Shown: positions 23,685 through 36,246, numbered from the stretch's first letter. The stretch: 64,000 nucleotides of DNA from Calycina herbarum (GCA_001414485.1 LLEY01000015.1:310001-374000), one strand, 5' to 3'. Made by a program: numbers and translations. The notes: generated by a model not told the origin, from the letters alone.

Positions 23685-23715
<31 letters not shown>
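23685..23715. repeat. A31 homopolymer at the LINE 5' junction
   Basis: 31 consecutive A residues directly after the left target duplication plus one G. Unusual for a LINE 5' end, where the poly(A) or simple repeat is normally 3'. It could be an untemplated junction addition, a template switch or an assembly length artefact. Confidence 0.8.
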
Positions 23716-23717
<2 letters not shown>

Positions 23718-23869
23718 TCACAAACAGCGAGAACAAATTTTTTGAAATTAAGCAACGAAAACTACATCTAGCAGCCCTCCTTTTAGTTAGTTGAGAAGCC
23801 TAAGCCTGTGTACATTGCCCAGTATAATATAGGTATTATGGTAACACCGTGGCCTTAAGCGGTAGCATG

Positions 23870-25180
23870 GCCCAACGACATCTGCGAGCACGCTACATAC
23901 CTTAGCGACTACCTTAGGAAAGTACTTGCCTATATCAAGTCTAATAGAGACCAGCCGGTGCTAAAGCCCTTAATCAAAACCATGATCACGTCTATAAGCG
24001 TCTTTATTACTAAATTCTAAAGTACCTTAGACGTTAGAACTATTATATAAGCTATTACAACTATCTAAAATAACCTTAAAACTACAGTAGAAATAGTATA
24101 ATCTATAGCAACAAGGGTTTAACAAAACATAGTCATATACTAATAAGCCGTTATACTTAGCTAGGAGACTAACTAAGCTATAAAAGAAGCCGCTGAATCA
24201 AGAAGAACAACTACTATACTTATATAAGAGACAAACAACATAGCAAAAACAACAAATAATATTACAAAGGCTATCTAGACTATACCATCTCTTAAGGCTT
24301 TATATACGTTAGTATTAAGTAGTAATACCGTCCTACTAAATAAGCTAATTACAATCTCTATATAAACATCTTTATTTATCTAAGTATAATATAAGATTAT
24401 TATAAAGATTATAGACTTATCTACTATTAAAAGTCTCTATATAAAAAACCCTAGAAACCTATAAAGCTACGTTAATTAAGCGATTGAATAGAGTAAAAAC
24501 TAATATATTAAATAGATATATATTATATTAGCTAACTAATTAAAGAGTAGAAACCTTAGTATTAAAACATTAAACAAAAACGAAGTAGACGTACTAAAGT
24601 AATTCGCAAACGACTAGATTAATCGAATTAGGAGAGGCACAAATATATAACTACCTATATATAGGGTTCTTATACACAGGATTAGAATAAGCACGCTAGA
24701 TATAGAGAAGTTCGATAAGATTAAAGTAGAGCTACTATATAATAACTAACTATTTATTCTAAACGTAGACATTAAATATATTAGATAGCTATCTAAAGCT
24801 ATATATACGAAGATAGCTTCAACTATCATAGTTAAGTTTACTAGCCTAGAAGACGCGAACAAGATCATTAATAAAGGCCTTATTTAGTAAGATAAGGTGT
24901 TTTAATACAAGAGATATAACAGGTAATACTAACTAAAGTAATACTATAAATACTAAAGATATAGCTACATCGGAACCTAGTATAAAGCGAACATAGTATA
25001 TAGCTATTACGTAGAGGTACACAACTCGAAAGATTACTTAACAAAGGTCGATAAGACGGTGGCTAGGAAATACACTATATATAAAGGAGTATATAAGACA
25101 TAGAATAACCGATGCTCAGTTAGGAAAGTCGAACTAGTAAAGGTAAAGGCAGTATATAATACTTAATAACTATACTATTT
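23870..25180 (+). pseudogene. LINE ORF1 (gag-like, zinc knuckles), degraded
   Basis: Reads in broken frames. The recognisable part is the C-terminal zinc-knuckle region at about 24,905-25,160 (YSYIGT*YKANIVYSYYVEV then HNSKDYLTKVDKTVARKYTI), where Cys codons now read Tyr, the change RIP makes at TGC/TGT. Such proteins bind the element's RNA. Stops throughout. Confidence 0.65.
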
Positions 25181-25199
25181 TGTCCTAACTATAAGATAA

Positions 25200-28100
25200 A
25201 AATAAATAAACAAAAGCTTTACTTTTAGTATAGTAATAGTAGAGCTAAACAGAAGTTAGAGAGGACGACTAAGCTCTACTACCGCTAGTATAATACCTAT
25301 AGTATATTTTTCTACCCCTAGTAGATAGAGTATCAAAAGTAAGTTATCGATAAAGGGTAGAGTACTAAAAAGAATTAATATAGAGAGTACACTAGATAGT
25401 ACATAGGACGAAAATAAGGATATCGTTATAGGAGAGAGTAGTTAGAGGTTAAGAAGACTATACGTGCTCTTAAGACAAGCACTAGAATTAATTACAACGA
25501 ACTTAATACTTAGCTTCTAGTTTAATATAGAAGAGTTATAAGTTATAATAAAAGCAGCTTAAAAATACTATAATATAATATTATAAAATTAAAGAACGTA
25601 GTAATAGCCTTATTATTATAAGACTTAAAGATTCAAGAATACGATATCCTAGCTCTCTAAGAGCTGTAGAGGAACTCTTTTTCTCTAACTACTTATAACC
25701 TAATCCTATACATCTTTTAACTATACTTTTCTAGAGATAGTAGAGAAGCACTAGTAAGGGTATGCTTCTTTATTAATAAGAAGATTAGCCTATATAAATA
25801 GATATTTATAGAATATATCTAAGACCTAATTATACTAGAAATTACTATAACGAATAAATCTATAGATAAAACAACAAAGATTATAATATATAATATATAT
25901 AATCCTTTAAAAAGAATAGAACATAGGACAAGCTGCCTACTATAACTTTAAGTAGTACTATTAATATACTAAGGTAAAGAACAGGTTATTCTAGGAGATT
26001 TTAACCTATATTACGAACTCTAGGGCAGACTAGTAATATAAGAAAGAGACCTAGAATCCAACGATCTAATTAACATTATTAACGAATTTCAGCTTAGCAG
26101 TACCCTACTAGTAAATATAGTTACCTATAACAATAAAAACGTATAAACTTATATCGACCTCTATTATAGTATATAAGATCTTGTAGATAAAGTTATTATA
26201 TATAGAATAGATAAGAGAATAGATTATAACTCCAACTATCTTCTAATTATAACTTATCTAGACCTTAGAATAATAAACCGACTATAAGGAGAGACATAAG
26301 ACTAGTTTAACACTAATAAGAAAGAGCTCTAGAAAAGACTATTAAAAGAGCTACCTATACAACGTTCCTCTAAAACCTAGACTATGTTAGATAGATATAT
26401 AGATAAAGTAATAACTGCTATATAATTAGCTATTAATTACACTATACCCCTAAAAAAGTGGTCCTTAAGAGCGAGAGTAGGTTAGATAATAGAATATAAA
26501 GAGATATAAGTATAAGTTAGAAGGTTAAAACGTTAGAATAGCCGATTATATATAGAGGAGAGCTAGGAGGCCTACTGAATAGCCTATAACTAAAAGGGAA
26601 GAGTAATACGTAGATCTCTATATTAAGGATTTAGAGAGTAGATAGAAAGTGCTATAGAAAGCCTAGAGAGTATATAGAAACTAGTAAAGTAGGCTAGAAA
26701 TTAAAGCGAGATAAGAGCAGTAGTAATAACCCTAATACTCAAAGATTCTATAACGTACGTTAAGTATAAAGAAGTATAAGAAAAAGTATAACTTCTTAAG
26801 ATAACCTTCTTCCTAGCCCTACTAGAACCTGATTTATAGGATATAAACGAGACTATATACTAAGATTATATTCTATTCTTAGATATTATAGAGAAAGAGG
26901 TACTTTAGATAATTACTACGACGCCTCTAATAAAAGCTATAGGACTAGATAGTATAATAAACCGAATCCTTTATATTACTACTACTTAAATAGCTCTATA
27001 TCTTATAAGGATGTTTAACTAGAGTCTTTGCCTAGAATACTACTTAATACATTTCTAGCAGTCTATAATAATTATTCTTTATAAGCCTAGTAAAGACGAC
27101 TATACTATACCTAAGGTATATCGACTAATTATATTAATAAATACGATAGGTAAGATTATAGACACTATTATTACGAAGAGAATTAGTTATATAATAGAGG
27201 TATACTAACTACTTCTAAGTACTTACATAGGAGGACGGAAGGGGAGATTAACAGAGTACGCTGTCTATACTATTATTAAAAAGATTTATATAGCTTAGAA
27301 TTCACCTAAGCTATAGGTAGTAAGCCTTCTCCTACTCGACGTCTTAGGGGCTTTTAACAACGTTTTATACATAAGGCTGCTTTATAACCTACGTAAGCGT
27401 AGAATAGACGAGAGAATAGTTAGATAGATAGCCAGCTTCTTAATAGACTAGAATATAACTATAACCTTTAATGTATTTAAATTAGACACTTACTAAATAA
27501 TAACAGGCATTCTTTAAGGATTACTACTCTCGCCGATATTATACCTATACTATAATACTAATCTAATTAACATTTATAATTAAGAAAACAATACCCTTAT
27601 AATAGGATATATCGATAATATCGTAATCTTATAGTAAGGAAGCTTAATAGAAGAGACATATAAAAGCCTAGAAAGGATAATAGAATAAGCTATAATATAG
27701 GCAAAGAGACATATATTAGTATTCGTCTTAAGTAAATTCTAACTTACTTACTATATAAGAAAGCAGTAAGTACTAAATATAGACATAGACTATAAAATAT
27801 AAGTAGACTAGATAGAAGTCTACTCTTAACTAAGTTATAGATACCTAGACATTATACTCGATATAGTATTAAACTAGAAATAATATATCTAAGATATTAG
27901 AATAAAAGTATTGAATTCTATTAGTACACTAGCTAGTCTAGCTGGCTCTATATAGGGAATAGGAATTACTAAACTTAGAAGGATCTATTAAGTAATAGTT
28001 ATCTTATAGATAATATACAGCTATTCTATATAGTTAGTTATATAGGAACATAGAGAAGGTTATACTATAGAAATAATTAATTCTCTTAAAAGACTTTAAG

Positions 28101-29530
28101 CAAAAGCGGCTAAAACTATAGAAGAGGTGTATAAAGTAATATTAGGTCTAGCCTTTAATATAGAGCTCTATCTCCTTCTTATAGAATAGCAGATCTAGAA
28201 GACTAGTACTAAGACAATTAGAAGAATCCTTACCACGGATAAGATACTAGCTCTAGAAGGGTTCTGCTCTAATAATTTAAATTAAGAGAGCTAGGTACTA
28301 TATATAAGTCTACTAAGATATATTTACAGACGTTTATACCTACGCTAAGGCATATTAATCATAGAGTAAGAGACAATCCTACTATATATTATACTACTAT
28401 AGTAGTAAGGACTAAGTATATCTATTATACTAGACGTAGAAATAGTAAAGATATAATATAAGAACTTCTTAAAACATCCCTTAAACAGTATCTTTATCTA
28501 TACTAATAGAAGCGGTATAGATAATCATATAGAGGCTACTATAATATCGCCTCTAACCAGATATATAAGGATAGTATATATAGGAAATAGCGAAACGTTA
28601 ACGGTATACGCCGTAGAACTTCAAGGAATTAAGCTAGCTCTATAGATCGTAGTCTAAGACTAAAAGAGTAGGAATAAAAGAAATAAAGTAGTTATCTTTA
28701 TAGACAATTAAGCGGCTATTAGGACATTTTAACACCTAGCCGGTAGATCTAGTATATATATAGCTATAGAGACAGTACCTCTAATAGATAAGCTATAGAA
28801 GGACTATAAAACCTAGGTTAAGATAAGATAGATACTAGCTTATATAGGCATCTAGGGAAATAAAGTAGTAGATAAGACAGCTAAGATTATAGTAAAATTA
28901 CAACTAGAGAGGAATTAGAGAAACCTAAACGTTGCTTAACCTAAGACTTACTACCTATAAGTAACTCTAAAGACGTAGATTATAAGGCAGATAAGAGCTA
29001 AGTAGGCATATAAGTAGGATCTAGAACTAAGAGGGAGAACTATATATAAATATACTTAGAAGCTAATATATAAGATCCTACGTCTCTACTAGAGACTAAA
29101 GAAGTAGTAAAGCTCTCTACTAATCTAGATACGTATAGAAAAGATTGAATTAAAAGATTTCCTCTAAAAGAGAAAGGTACCTAGGTATAACGATCTAGGA
29201 TATAAATACAGAGAAGGATGATAAACTATAGGATATATTATATTAAGATGTCGAAAATTTAAAGACCTACGACTAAGGGAATTTAGAGAGAGGAGGTGGT
29301 TAGACCTAAAAGCAATCTTAAACGAGTTAAAAACAGCTATAAAGGTAATAAGATTTATAGAACAGACGCAACTCCTTAGGCAATTTAGGAGTTATAGTAC
29401 AGTGTAGAAAGACGAAGCGGAACGCTGGAGGGAGACTAAAGGTATAAGGACATAAGATAGCTAGTAGAAGCGGCAGCTAAGGAACCTAATATACTCTAAA
29501 AAGATCAAGTAAAGCACTTCTTTTATACTA
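25200..29530 (+). pseudogene. LINE ORF2 (endonuclease, reverse transcriptase, RNase H), degraded
   Basis: The apurinic-type endonuclease is visible near 25,590-26,330 (VILGDFNLYYEL for the G-D-F-N-x-H motif). The reverse transcriptase lies near 27,310-27,690, with LLLDVLGAFNNV for D-x-x-x-A-F-D and IIGYIDNIVIL for the Y-x-D-D box. RNase H lies at about 28,490-28,900 (VIFIDN*AAIRTF and GNKVVDKTAKI). RNase H places it in the I/Tad1 group. Stops interrupt all domains. Confidence 0.75.
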
Positions 29531-29601
29531 TGTATATAGTTGTAGATAGAAGCTAGACCGTCCAGTAGAGGAGGCTGCTGGTCACTGTATAGTGATGAAG
29601 T

Positions 29602-29635
29602 GAAGTACGCTTACCAAATGCGGTAAGCGTACTTC
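29602..29635 (+). other. Perfect 14-bp hairpin in the LINE 3' tail
   Basis: GAAGTACGCTTACC (29602-29615) pairs perfectly with GGTAAGCGTACTTC (29622-29635) across a 6-nt loop. A second GC-rich stem is possible near 29,670-29,690. Such 3' structures are bound by LINE reverse transcriptases. The segment is free of RIP, unlike the body. Confidence 0.6.
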
Positions 29636-29741
29636 GGCAGCTGCGCCGAAGCTGGACCACTCCGGCATAGCCGCCCTACGGCGGGCGGCTGGAACCGAGT
29701 ATGAATAAATCAATCAATCAATCAATCAACCTCTGTATTGC

Positions 29742-32700
29742 TTTCACATACTTAATTTTGCTCCGCCAAAAAGCCATGTTACGACCGGCTTTTTGTTTTG
29801 GAAAAAGAAATCTTTACAAGGCAAGAGGCTCGATGAAAATTGTTATCATCCACGAACTACACAAATTTCAGAACCACAAGTCAATACCCCTCAAATAAAT
29901 TCGTTCGTTGACTAACGACGAAGTAGACGTACTCGGGCACAGCCCAAATTAGTACCTCCTCGGTGAGCTCAAACTGGAGTCCTCCAGAAGACCTTGAAAC
30001 ATCTCGATGCCTTCAAGTCAATCCAAATCTCAGGCTTCGAGAGCAGAGCTTGTGAATGGTTGCGCTTGTTTCAGCTCATCTTGACTCAACTTCTAATTCG
30101 CGGATGCACCCGTTTCTGCAAGGCGTCGTGGACCGAGTGGTCATATCAAGCCTCACATCATACTAAAACGGCACTGGATCAAGGATGAATAGAAAACGGC
30201 CTGGCATAGGCAGCGGACTTTGTTCCGGACTCAATAGCAGTTCTGTTTTCTTATTGTTTTATTTACTTGCTTGTTGAAGGCACGGGGGCTCCTTGTGAGA
30301 ATGGCCCACGATTAGCTATCACAATTTTATATGGAATAACTACCTACTTCCTTTCACCCAATTAGGCATAAAACAATGCAGGTGGTGTCTGACATGGCGC
30401 CGGTCGATCTACCAATAGGCTGAGAAGGCTGGCCGTCAAGTTATTCGCAATTGCGAATAACTCCTGCTGCGAATTGCACTGTAGGAATATAAGTTGAGTA
30501 TGCGAGGCACATTGAATCGCATTTACATTTTGTTCTTCCTCTTGGGCGATCACCATATATTTTCCTTCTCTCCATTTATCTTTTGTCGGCTCGGTAGAAT
30601 GGTCAGTTGCAATTCAGGTAAGCACCCAAGTTTCTCTCAAAAGCAGCAAGTTGATTTCGCCTCGCATTGTTAGGAAACCCCTCCTTCCCCACAACGGGCC
30701 GTGTTTTTGACGTAAGTTCGTCAATAACAGCGAACGCAACCTCCCTGAACAGGTTATTTCAACGTCTGCGAGGTCACTCAGCGGAAACACCGTGATCGGA
30801 TTATATTTGTCAGGTTTGGGCGGTGAGTTACTGTTGGACCTGTACCGTCGAACGGTCAGGTACGGTTTGTCTCCTTTGTGACTAGACAGGTCACAATGGG
30901 ACAGCTCCATTCCTGCAGGTCCATGATTGGATTGTCTCTAATTCTCGATTCTCGCAATCAGTCTGCGACTTGTTCCTCTACCGCCAACAACGTTACAAGT
31001 CGTATCACGGCCCAACCGTTTCCTCCTGCGACTAGCATTTCTCAGTGGACAGCTAATCCCGAAGCACCTACTCAGTGGACTGCTCACTGACACATGGCAG
31101 TATCGTCGGCCACTTGGCGTACACGGAAAGGTTCATGACGGCCACTTTCAATCCACTAAGAAGATTCGAGGGCGCGCCCTGGGTGTTGTATGGATCCGCG
31201 AATACGTTCTATTCCCGTGTGCTATGTTGGGCAACAACGAGCAGTCATCGGGAACCTACACTATCGACGAGACCTAATATGTCGTGGCCACGCTCCGATG
31301 CTTTACCAGTAGGTAAAAAGTATTTTTCCTTTGTTCCCCTTTCTCTTTCTCTTGAGCTACCCATCCTACATACTTTCTTCTTCTTCTAGGACAAGATTCT
31401 AGTACGCCGCATATTTGCATTTCCTACTTTGCCGCACAAGATTCTACTATCTCGAGTTTTGGCTCTTCCTACTCTGTGTCACAAGATCTGGTATCATCAT
31501 TTCATCAAGGTGTATGCGAATACAGCGGCGAATCAAAATCAACAAAGTCAACAGTGATATTTTCAAATGAGGGGATCTGGTCACCTTATGACACCCCCCA
31601 ACTGCCAAGGAGATCATGTTGTGGTCTCTGCTAGCAACAATCCAGCAAACGTGAGTCTGCGAATCTGCGTCTTCAATCAAACCACTAATCGCCCATAGGA
31701 TACCAACTCAAAACCTCCCCCGAAGAAACCCCCGAAGAAACCATAAGCCTATCCTATCTCCACACGAATAGCTCCCACCTGTTGATTGGCAATTTGGTAA
31801 CCCTATAGCCATATCCTTCATTACATACGTTTGTTGAGCCTGGATTAGAAGTTTCCATAGGAAGATAGCCGGGACCTCTATTGGGGAGTGATCGAACACC
31901 CCGAGGGAATTCTCTTTGGCCTGTGGACCTCGTCAGCTAAAACTTCTGCCTCGCTACCCCTGGGTTTTTTGCTCTACAACAGTTACACATTTATCTCCTG
32001 CTTTTGACCGTCTTGCAACACTGCCTTCCTCTGATTATCACGAACCTTCGACTTGGCCTGATCAGCAATGGAGCCTCGCGGAACGGTTGTGGTTGGGATA
32101 TTTTTCTTTTACACGACGCTCGAGTTAGCGCCGCATCACGTCTCATTTGTGTATGTATTCTTCTAAGAGCACATGTCGCCTGCTCTTCTAGAACTTTCCC
32201 AATTATTTCTGTGTCGTCTCATTTGTGTTATCGCTCGGAGAAGTCTTCTGGTCTAATGTTTATTCTTTCAATTATTCTGTAGTGATAATCATGTTCTCTC
32301 GACGACTCGCGCTCTAGCTATATTCAAAATACAAGTTGTCTTTTGATGCCGAATCTCCATGAAGTGATTACTAGAGAACCTTTGAATACTGTGCATCCAC
32401 AGCCCAACTTGTAACTTCGCGTGAAAGGTCGCCCATCTTCGTTTACTGTATAGTTGCTGAATAAAAATGGAAATGCTACGAGAAGATCTAGGATGATTGA
32501 AGTACTTACATTCAAGAAGTATTTGATCAAATATGGCGACCTTTTACAATCCTCCATACTTCTGTAGACGATTAGTGTGGCAACTTCCCAAACATTTCCC
32601 CGTGTTATTTTGACTTTGTACCCGTGATGTACCGTCTGTGTTGGCATCCAAAAAAACATAAATCAAGCATTCTCCCCCTCTTTCTCCTCGTCCCTTAAAA

Positions 32701-33161
32701 CAATTCAAAAGAAAGACGTCCCAACAAACTCAAGCATACAAGCTTACAGGGTCATCTGCAGCCTGAATGTTTGTGCTTCCACACTTTTTAAATCTCCAAG
32801 TAAGCGTAAGCCACCACATTCCTTACCAAGACTCCCCATTACCCTTCAATCGTCTCGTTGGAGAGAATTCATATTGCATACGCACAAGCTTGCATATAAT
32901 CCTACTGCATACAGAAGATAGCGATTGCAGTCGAGCCCCTGTGTGAGGCTCTCGCTATGGAATCGGTCACAGGAAATCTCGATGAATCCGCCAAAACCGT
33001 GGGGCTGTTGATAAGGGTGGCACACTTGCAGAAATGGCAACAGACGTCTTTGAACAGCCGAGAAACCATATAATCAGGCACTGAGAACCGTTTTGGACCC
33101 TTTGCATCTTTCATTGCACTTTCTTCACCCTTGTTGATGTGAACCTGGATCTTGCTATATC
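29742..33161. other. 3.4-kb host DNA without a convincing gene
   Basis: Base composition is normal and there is no RIP, but the longest frames (about 60-110 codons) show no family, good start or consistent splicing. One stretch, about 31,110-31,310 plus, reads protein-like (HGKVHDGHFQSTKKIRGRAL, later NNEQSSGTYTIDET) with one stop and may be a decayed gene. Repeated words occur (ACAAGATTCTA near 31,390 and 31,437; CGTCTCATTTGTGT near 32,130 and 32,215). No tRNA or other RNA gene recognised. Confidence 0.45.
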
Positions 33162-33530
33162 ATGTCCATACAGGCCATTCCATCCATTCCAGCCATTATG
33201 GAGCGGGCGACCGTTGATGCTGGGAGGTTGGACCCAACCCTAGCCCACTGCCCTTCGCCTCATTCTCTCGGTTTTGCAGCTAACATGGACCTCGCAGAAA
33301 AAGGGACGATTCCTGTCGTCAACAACATCAGCATGAAGAGAACTTCAACATTGAGAACTGGACCACCATCAACCGTTAACGACCCCGATAAGAATAACGA
33401 CATGGAGTATGGAACTGCCACCGGTGTTAAGCCACTTGAGGAGATGGATATCACTATTAGTGCGCTTGAGAAACTTGAAGATGGCACGCCACCCCCTTTT
33501 GCTCGCTTAGCAAAACTCTTCTTGAACTAA
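33162..33530 (+). other. Open frame just upstream of the DUF6594 gene, status unclear
   Basis: A 122-codon open frame (MSIQAIPSIPAIMERATVDA ..., ending RLAKLFLN) stops 25 bp before the next ATG. Its composition (Thr, Pro, Asp/Glu) is plausible for a disordered fungal protein, but I recognise no domain. No good donor connects it to the downstream gene. It could be a small gene, a leader with upstream frames, or chance. Confidence 0.3.
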
Positions 33531-33554
33531 TTTCACCCAGTCTCAACCACAACA

Positions 33555-34732
33555 ATGTCTACTAATTGTGAGGACAATGACGAGTTTTCAGCCGTGAATT
33601 CGACCACGGAGAAACTTGCCGAGACGAAGGAAGAAGCTTACAATAAGAAGCACGGGTATGATAAAATCATCAAAAGAGACGGTAAGTTATTGAAAATTGG
33701 AGTTAGTCGATGTTAGTTGATAAGGCAATTTCAGCTGAGAGTCATCCATTTGGTTGGCCAATGCTTGCTTCCTTTCAGAATAGCGGTGACAGTGTTGCGA
33801 TTTATCGTCGTTTTGGCAACACCCACGCTCGGCTCTTGTTACATCTTGAGGCTGAGATAACCACAATGGAAGAACAGCTCGCAACAACCGATCTCGAGGA
33901 CTCCAAGGATCAGAACATGCATTACAGATTAAAGACAAACGAGTGGAATGAAGGGTGGGATCGTTCCCAGAAAGATCTCACTGAAAAATTAAAAGTTGCA
34001 ATTCTACAATACGGTATGGTCCCCCGGCTTAGTTTATCGAGAAGACCTGCTTATGGGTTCCTGTAGATGCACTTTTACTCAACGATTCTAAATTAAGGGA
34101 GTTGCCTAAACCACATTCTCGAGACTATCTAAGTTTCTTCAATTGGATCTGGAACAAAAAACCTCTTGACCGTGGTCAGTACAACTTTGCCTTTCATCAA
34201 TATGACATGGTATCTGCAGTGAGCAATCCACGAACAGGATTCGACCGTGTCGTCGAACTGTGCTTAAGTCGATGGCCTAAGTGGTCAACCTTCCAGGTAA
34301 TACCGATTCATTAATCACGAAACCGCCGACTGACTGTCTCAGTGGCTACGAATTGAAGAAGAAAGTCCATATGGGAAAGCTGAAAAGAAGTGTTCTAAAG
34401 ATGTGCACGTTTTCTCAGCCCAGAAGATCGCAGTGTGGGCTAGAATAATTGTCGTCTGCGTTGCCGTCACCATTTTACTCACTCCGATTTTCATATTATA
34501 CTTGTTGGAGATGAGTGGAATAGCTGCAGCGACAATGATACTGATTTTTGTTTTGGTCTTTGCAATTTTGATATCGATCTTTACAAGGGGAAAGGTGGAG
34601 ACTGTGTTCATTGGGACTGCGACGTAAGACCGCTTGTTGGCGTTCATTGTGGGAAGTTGGCTGGCTAATCAATTGTATAGTTATTGCGCTGTGCTCGTTA
34701 CATTCTTGGGAAATCTCCATGGGCGAGCTTGA
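33555..34732 (+). CDS. DUF6594-type fungal membrane protein, three C-terminal transmembrane helices
   Basis: Five exons (33555-33681, 33735-34013, 34067-34296, 34343-34623, 34681-34732) separated by 46-57 bp introns with GT-AG borders and consistent phases give 322 residues. The N-terminus is hydrophilic. The family-type core reads PFGWPMLASFQNSGDSVAIY then RRFGNTHARLLLHLEAEI (about 46-83), with a helical region and YDALLL near 135 and FNWIWNKKPL near 160. Three hydrophobic helices follow at about 241-267, 272-292 and 300-316. This long soluble region followed by three membrane helices is the layout of the large, Pezizomycotina-enriched DUF6594 family, whose function is unknown to me. The last short exon is included because it completes the third helix (TATYCAVLVTFLGNL), which the longer unspliced frame would lose. 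Confidence 0.8.
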
Positions 34733-35016
34733 TTTGGAGAAACTGTTCGAGATTCCTTGTAGTTCTGTTGAGCAGGGGGAAGTGGAAGAAGTCGTGATCA
34801 ACCAAAAGTTGGCTTTCAGAGACAGTGAGTCATGTTGGTGGGGAGTATTTTGCTACTGTGTCGAAAATTTAATTTGTGATAACTTCGAGATAACTTCGAC
34901 ATAAGACAACCGTGACCCCGGACGCTGAGTCTACCCAGGAGTATAAGATGGCTTTGCAACTTAAACCCGTCCAACAAACAAGTCTTCTCGAAGCTATCTA
35001 ACCTAAATGGGCGAAT

Positions 35017-36246
35017 TCAAGGTTTCCATGGCGTAGTTTCAGTCTCAGCCGAAAACCCCTCTGCAGGAATTTGCGCTTGGTCACTTATACCGTAAGAAGT
35101 GAAATCACAATCAAAGTCAAACCCCGGAGCCTCGAAAGAGCTATATCCCCTCGGGTAGGTTTCATAACTAGTCAACGACGAATCGAAGAGGGCCCCCACC
35201 GAAGATTCTGTTGTTGATTGTGATTTTGGCGGTGTGTTGCTTTCAGAGACTGTGCCTACAGGCTCGGAGGTATGTTGGGTCCTAAAGTCTGATAGAAGGG
35301 CTTGGTGGCCACGTTCCAAGTTGTTCACCAGGTCATTGACTAATGACTGATCATGTAAATTGCTCGCGAGGGTGGAGCGTACCATATCCGCATATGCTCT
35401 GCTAGAATAGGATTCGTAATCGTTGAAATCGATTAAGTTCGGCTGTCTGGGGGTTTCTTCCAGGACTGGTTCAAAGTCTGGATTAATTGTTAACAAGAGG
35501 TCTGTGGCGGAAAGGGATTGAGGAGAACTTGCATGGTTCCGGCACATCTTCGCCTGGAAAAAGTATACGATATGTTTCCTTCCATCGATCGGCAGTACTT
35601 TGAGAATGGCGAGACTTTTTCCGACTCCTCAAAAGCTTTTCCATGTCACTTGTAATCCCATCAGAGGTCGCAAATTCGATTCGATTGCAAGAGTTACGAG
35701 CAGTGGCATGCGATGAAAGTTGATTTTCGGTCTTGAAAGTGGTGCCGCATCTTTTGCATTGAATGGGGGCCCTGTGAACTCGGTATAGATGTTCTCTGAG
35801 CTGTATTAGTTATCTGACTTCAAGTAGATTCAAGAGCGGACTAACTTGACCCTAGACATGGAGGCCCAGTGTGATAAAGCGCAAGCCTTAGAACTGTATA
35901 TGTTATATCTCGCCGGATTATGCTTTCGATACGGGCATGCTAGATTAATATCCTCGTCGTCTGCCGTGGGGCTTTTCTTCGGCGGTTTGGGGAACCGTCT
36001 TTTGTTGCGTTCAAAAGAATGGTCGTCCCCCTCTCGACCAGTTCGCTTCTTATCAATATTCGGCGGTGAATTGTTTGACCCATGAGCCACGGTTGAGCAG
36101 GTCGGTTTCGACGATGTGGAAGAGGTCCGGTTTGTACGTGCAGTTATTCCGGACTTTCCCTTGTATTTCCAGTCTGGTTCTTGGTCATTCCAGCTTTCCA
36201 CTCCCCGATCGAGTCCTAGAGATACAAACGCCTTGTTTATATTCAT
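35017..36246 (-). CDS. C2H2-zinc-finger-like fungal protein (gene model uncertain at one junction)
   Basis: Exon 1 is 36246-35851 and, after a 50-bp intron, exon 2 starts at 35800. The sequence ACPYRKHNPARYNIYSSKAC ... LREHLYRVHRAPIQCKRC ... FKTENQLSSHATARNSC carries the Cys/His pattern of a fungal zinc-finger-like family, followed by RWKETYRILFPGED. The downstream open frame (PNLIDFNDYESYSSRAYADM ... to the stop at 35017) lies one base out of register. A tentative intron 35443-35545 (weak GT donor after GED, CAG acceptor) restores the frame and gives about 358 residues. However, the skipped part (SPQSLSATDLLLTINPDFEP) also looks coding, so a single-base frameshift is an alternative. A nuclear role is likely, but the target is unknown. 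The C-terminus is acidic and Ser/Thr-rich, like an activation region. Confidence 0.6.

Larger units (their letters stand above)
23684..29728 (+). mobile_element. Non-LTR retrotransposon (LINE, Tad1/I-type), RIP-inactivated
   Basis: About 6.05 kb between 13-bp direct repeats. It has a gag-like ORF1 with zinc knuckles, ORF2 with endonuclease, reverse transcriptase and RNase H, a GC-rich structured 3' tail and a (CAAT)n end after TGAATAAAT, typical of fungal Tad-like LINEs. The body from about 23,830 to 29,560 is RIP-saturated. The first ~150 bp and the last ~160 bp keep normal CpA/TpG. A run of 31 A residues (23,685-23,715) stands at the 5' junction. Confidence 0.85.

Noticed and set aside
32324..32659. 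111-codon minus-strand frame
   Set aside because: Contains no family motif, has no convincing neighbours and sits in otherwise non-coding sequence.
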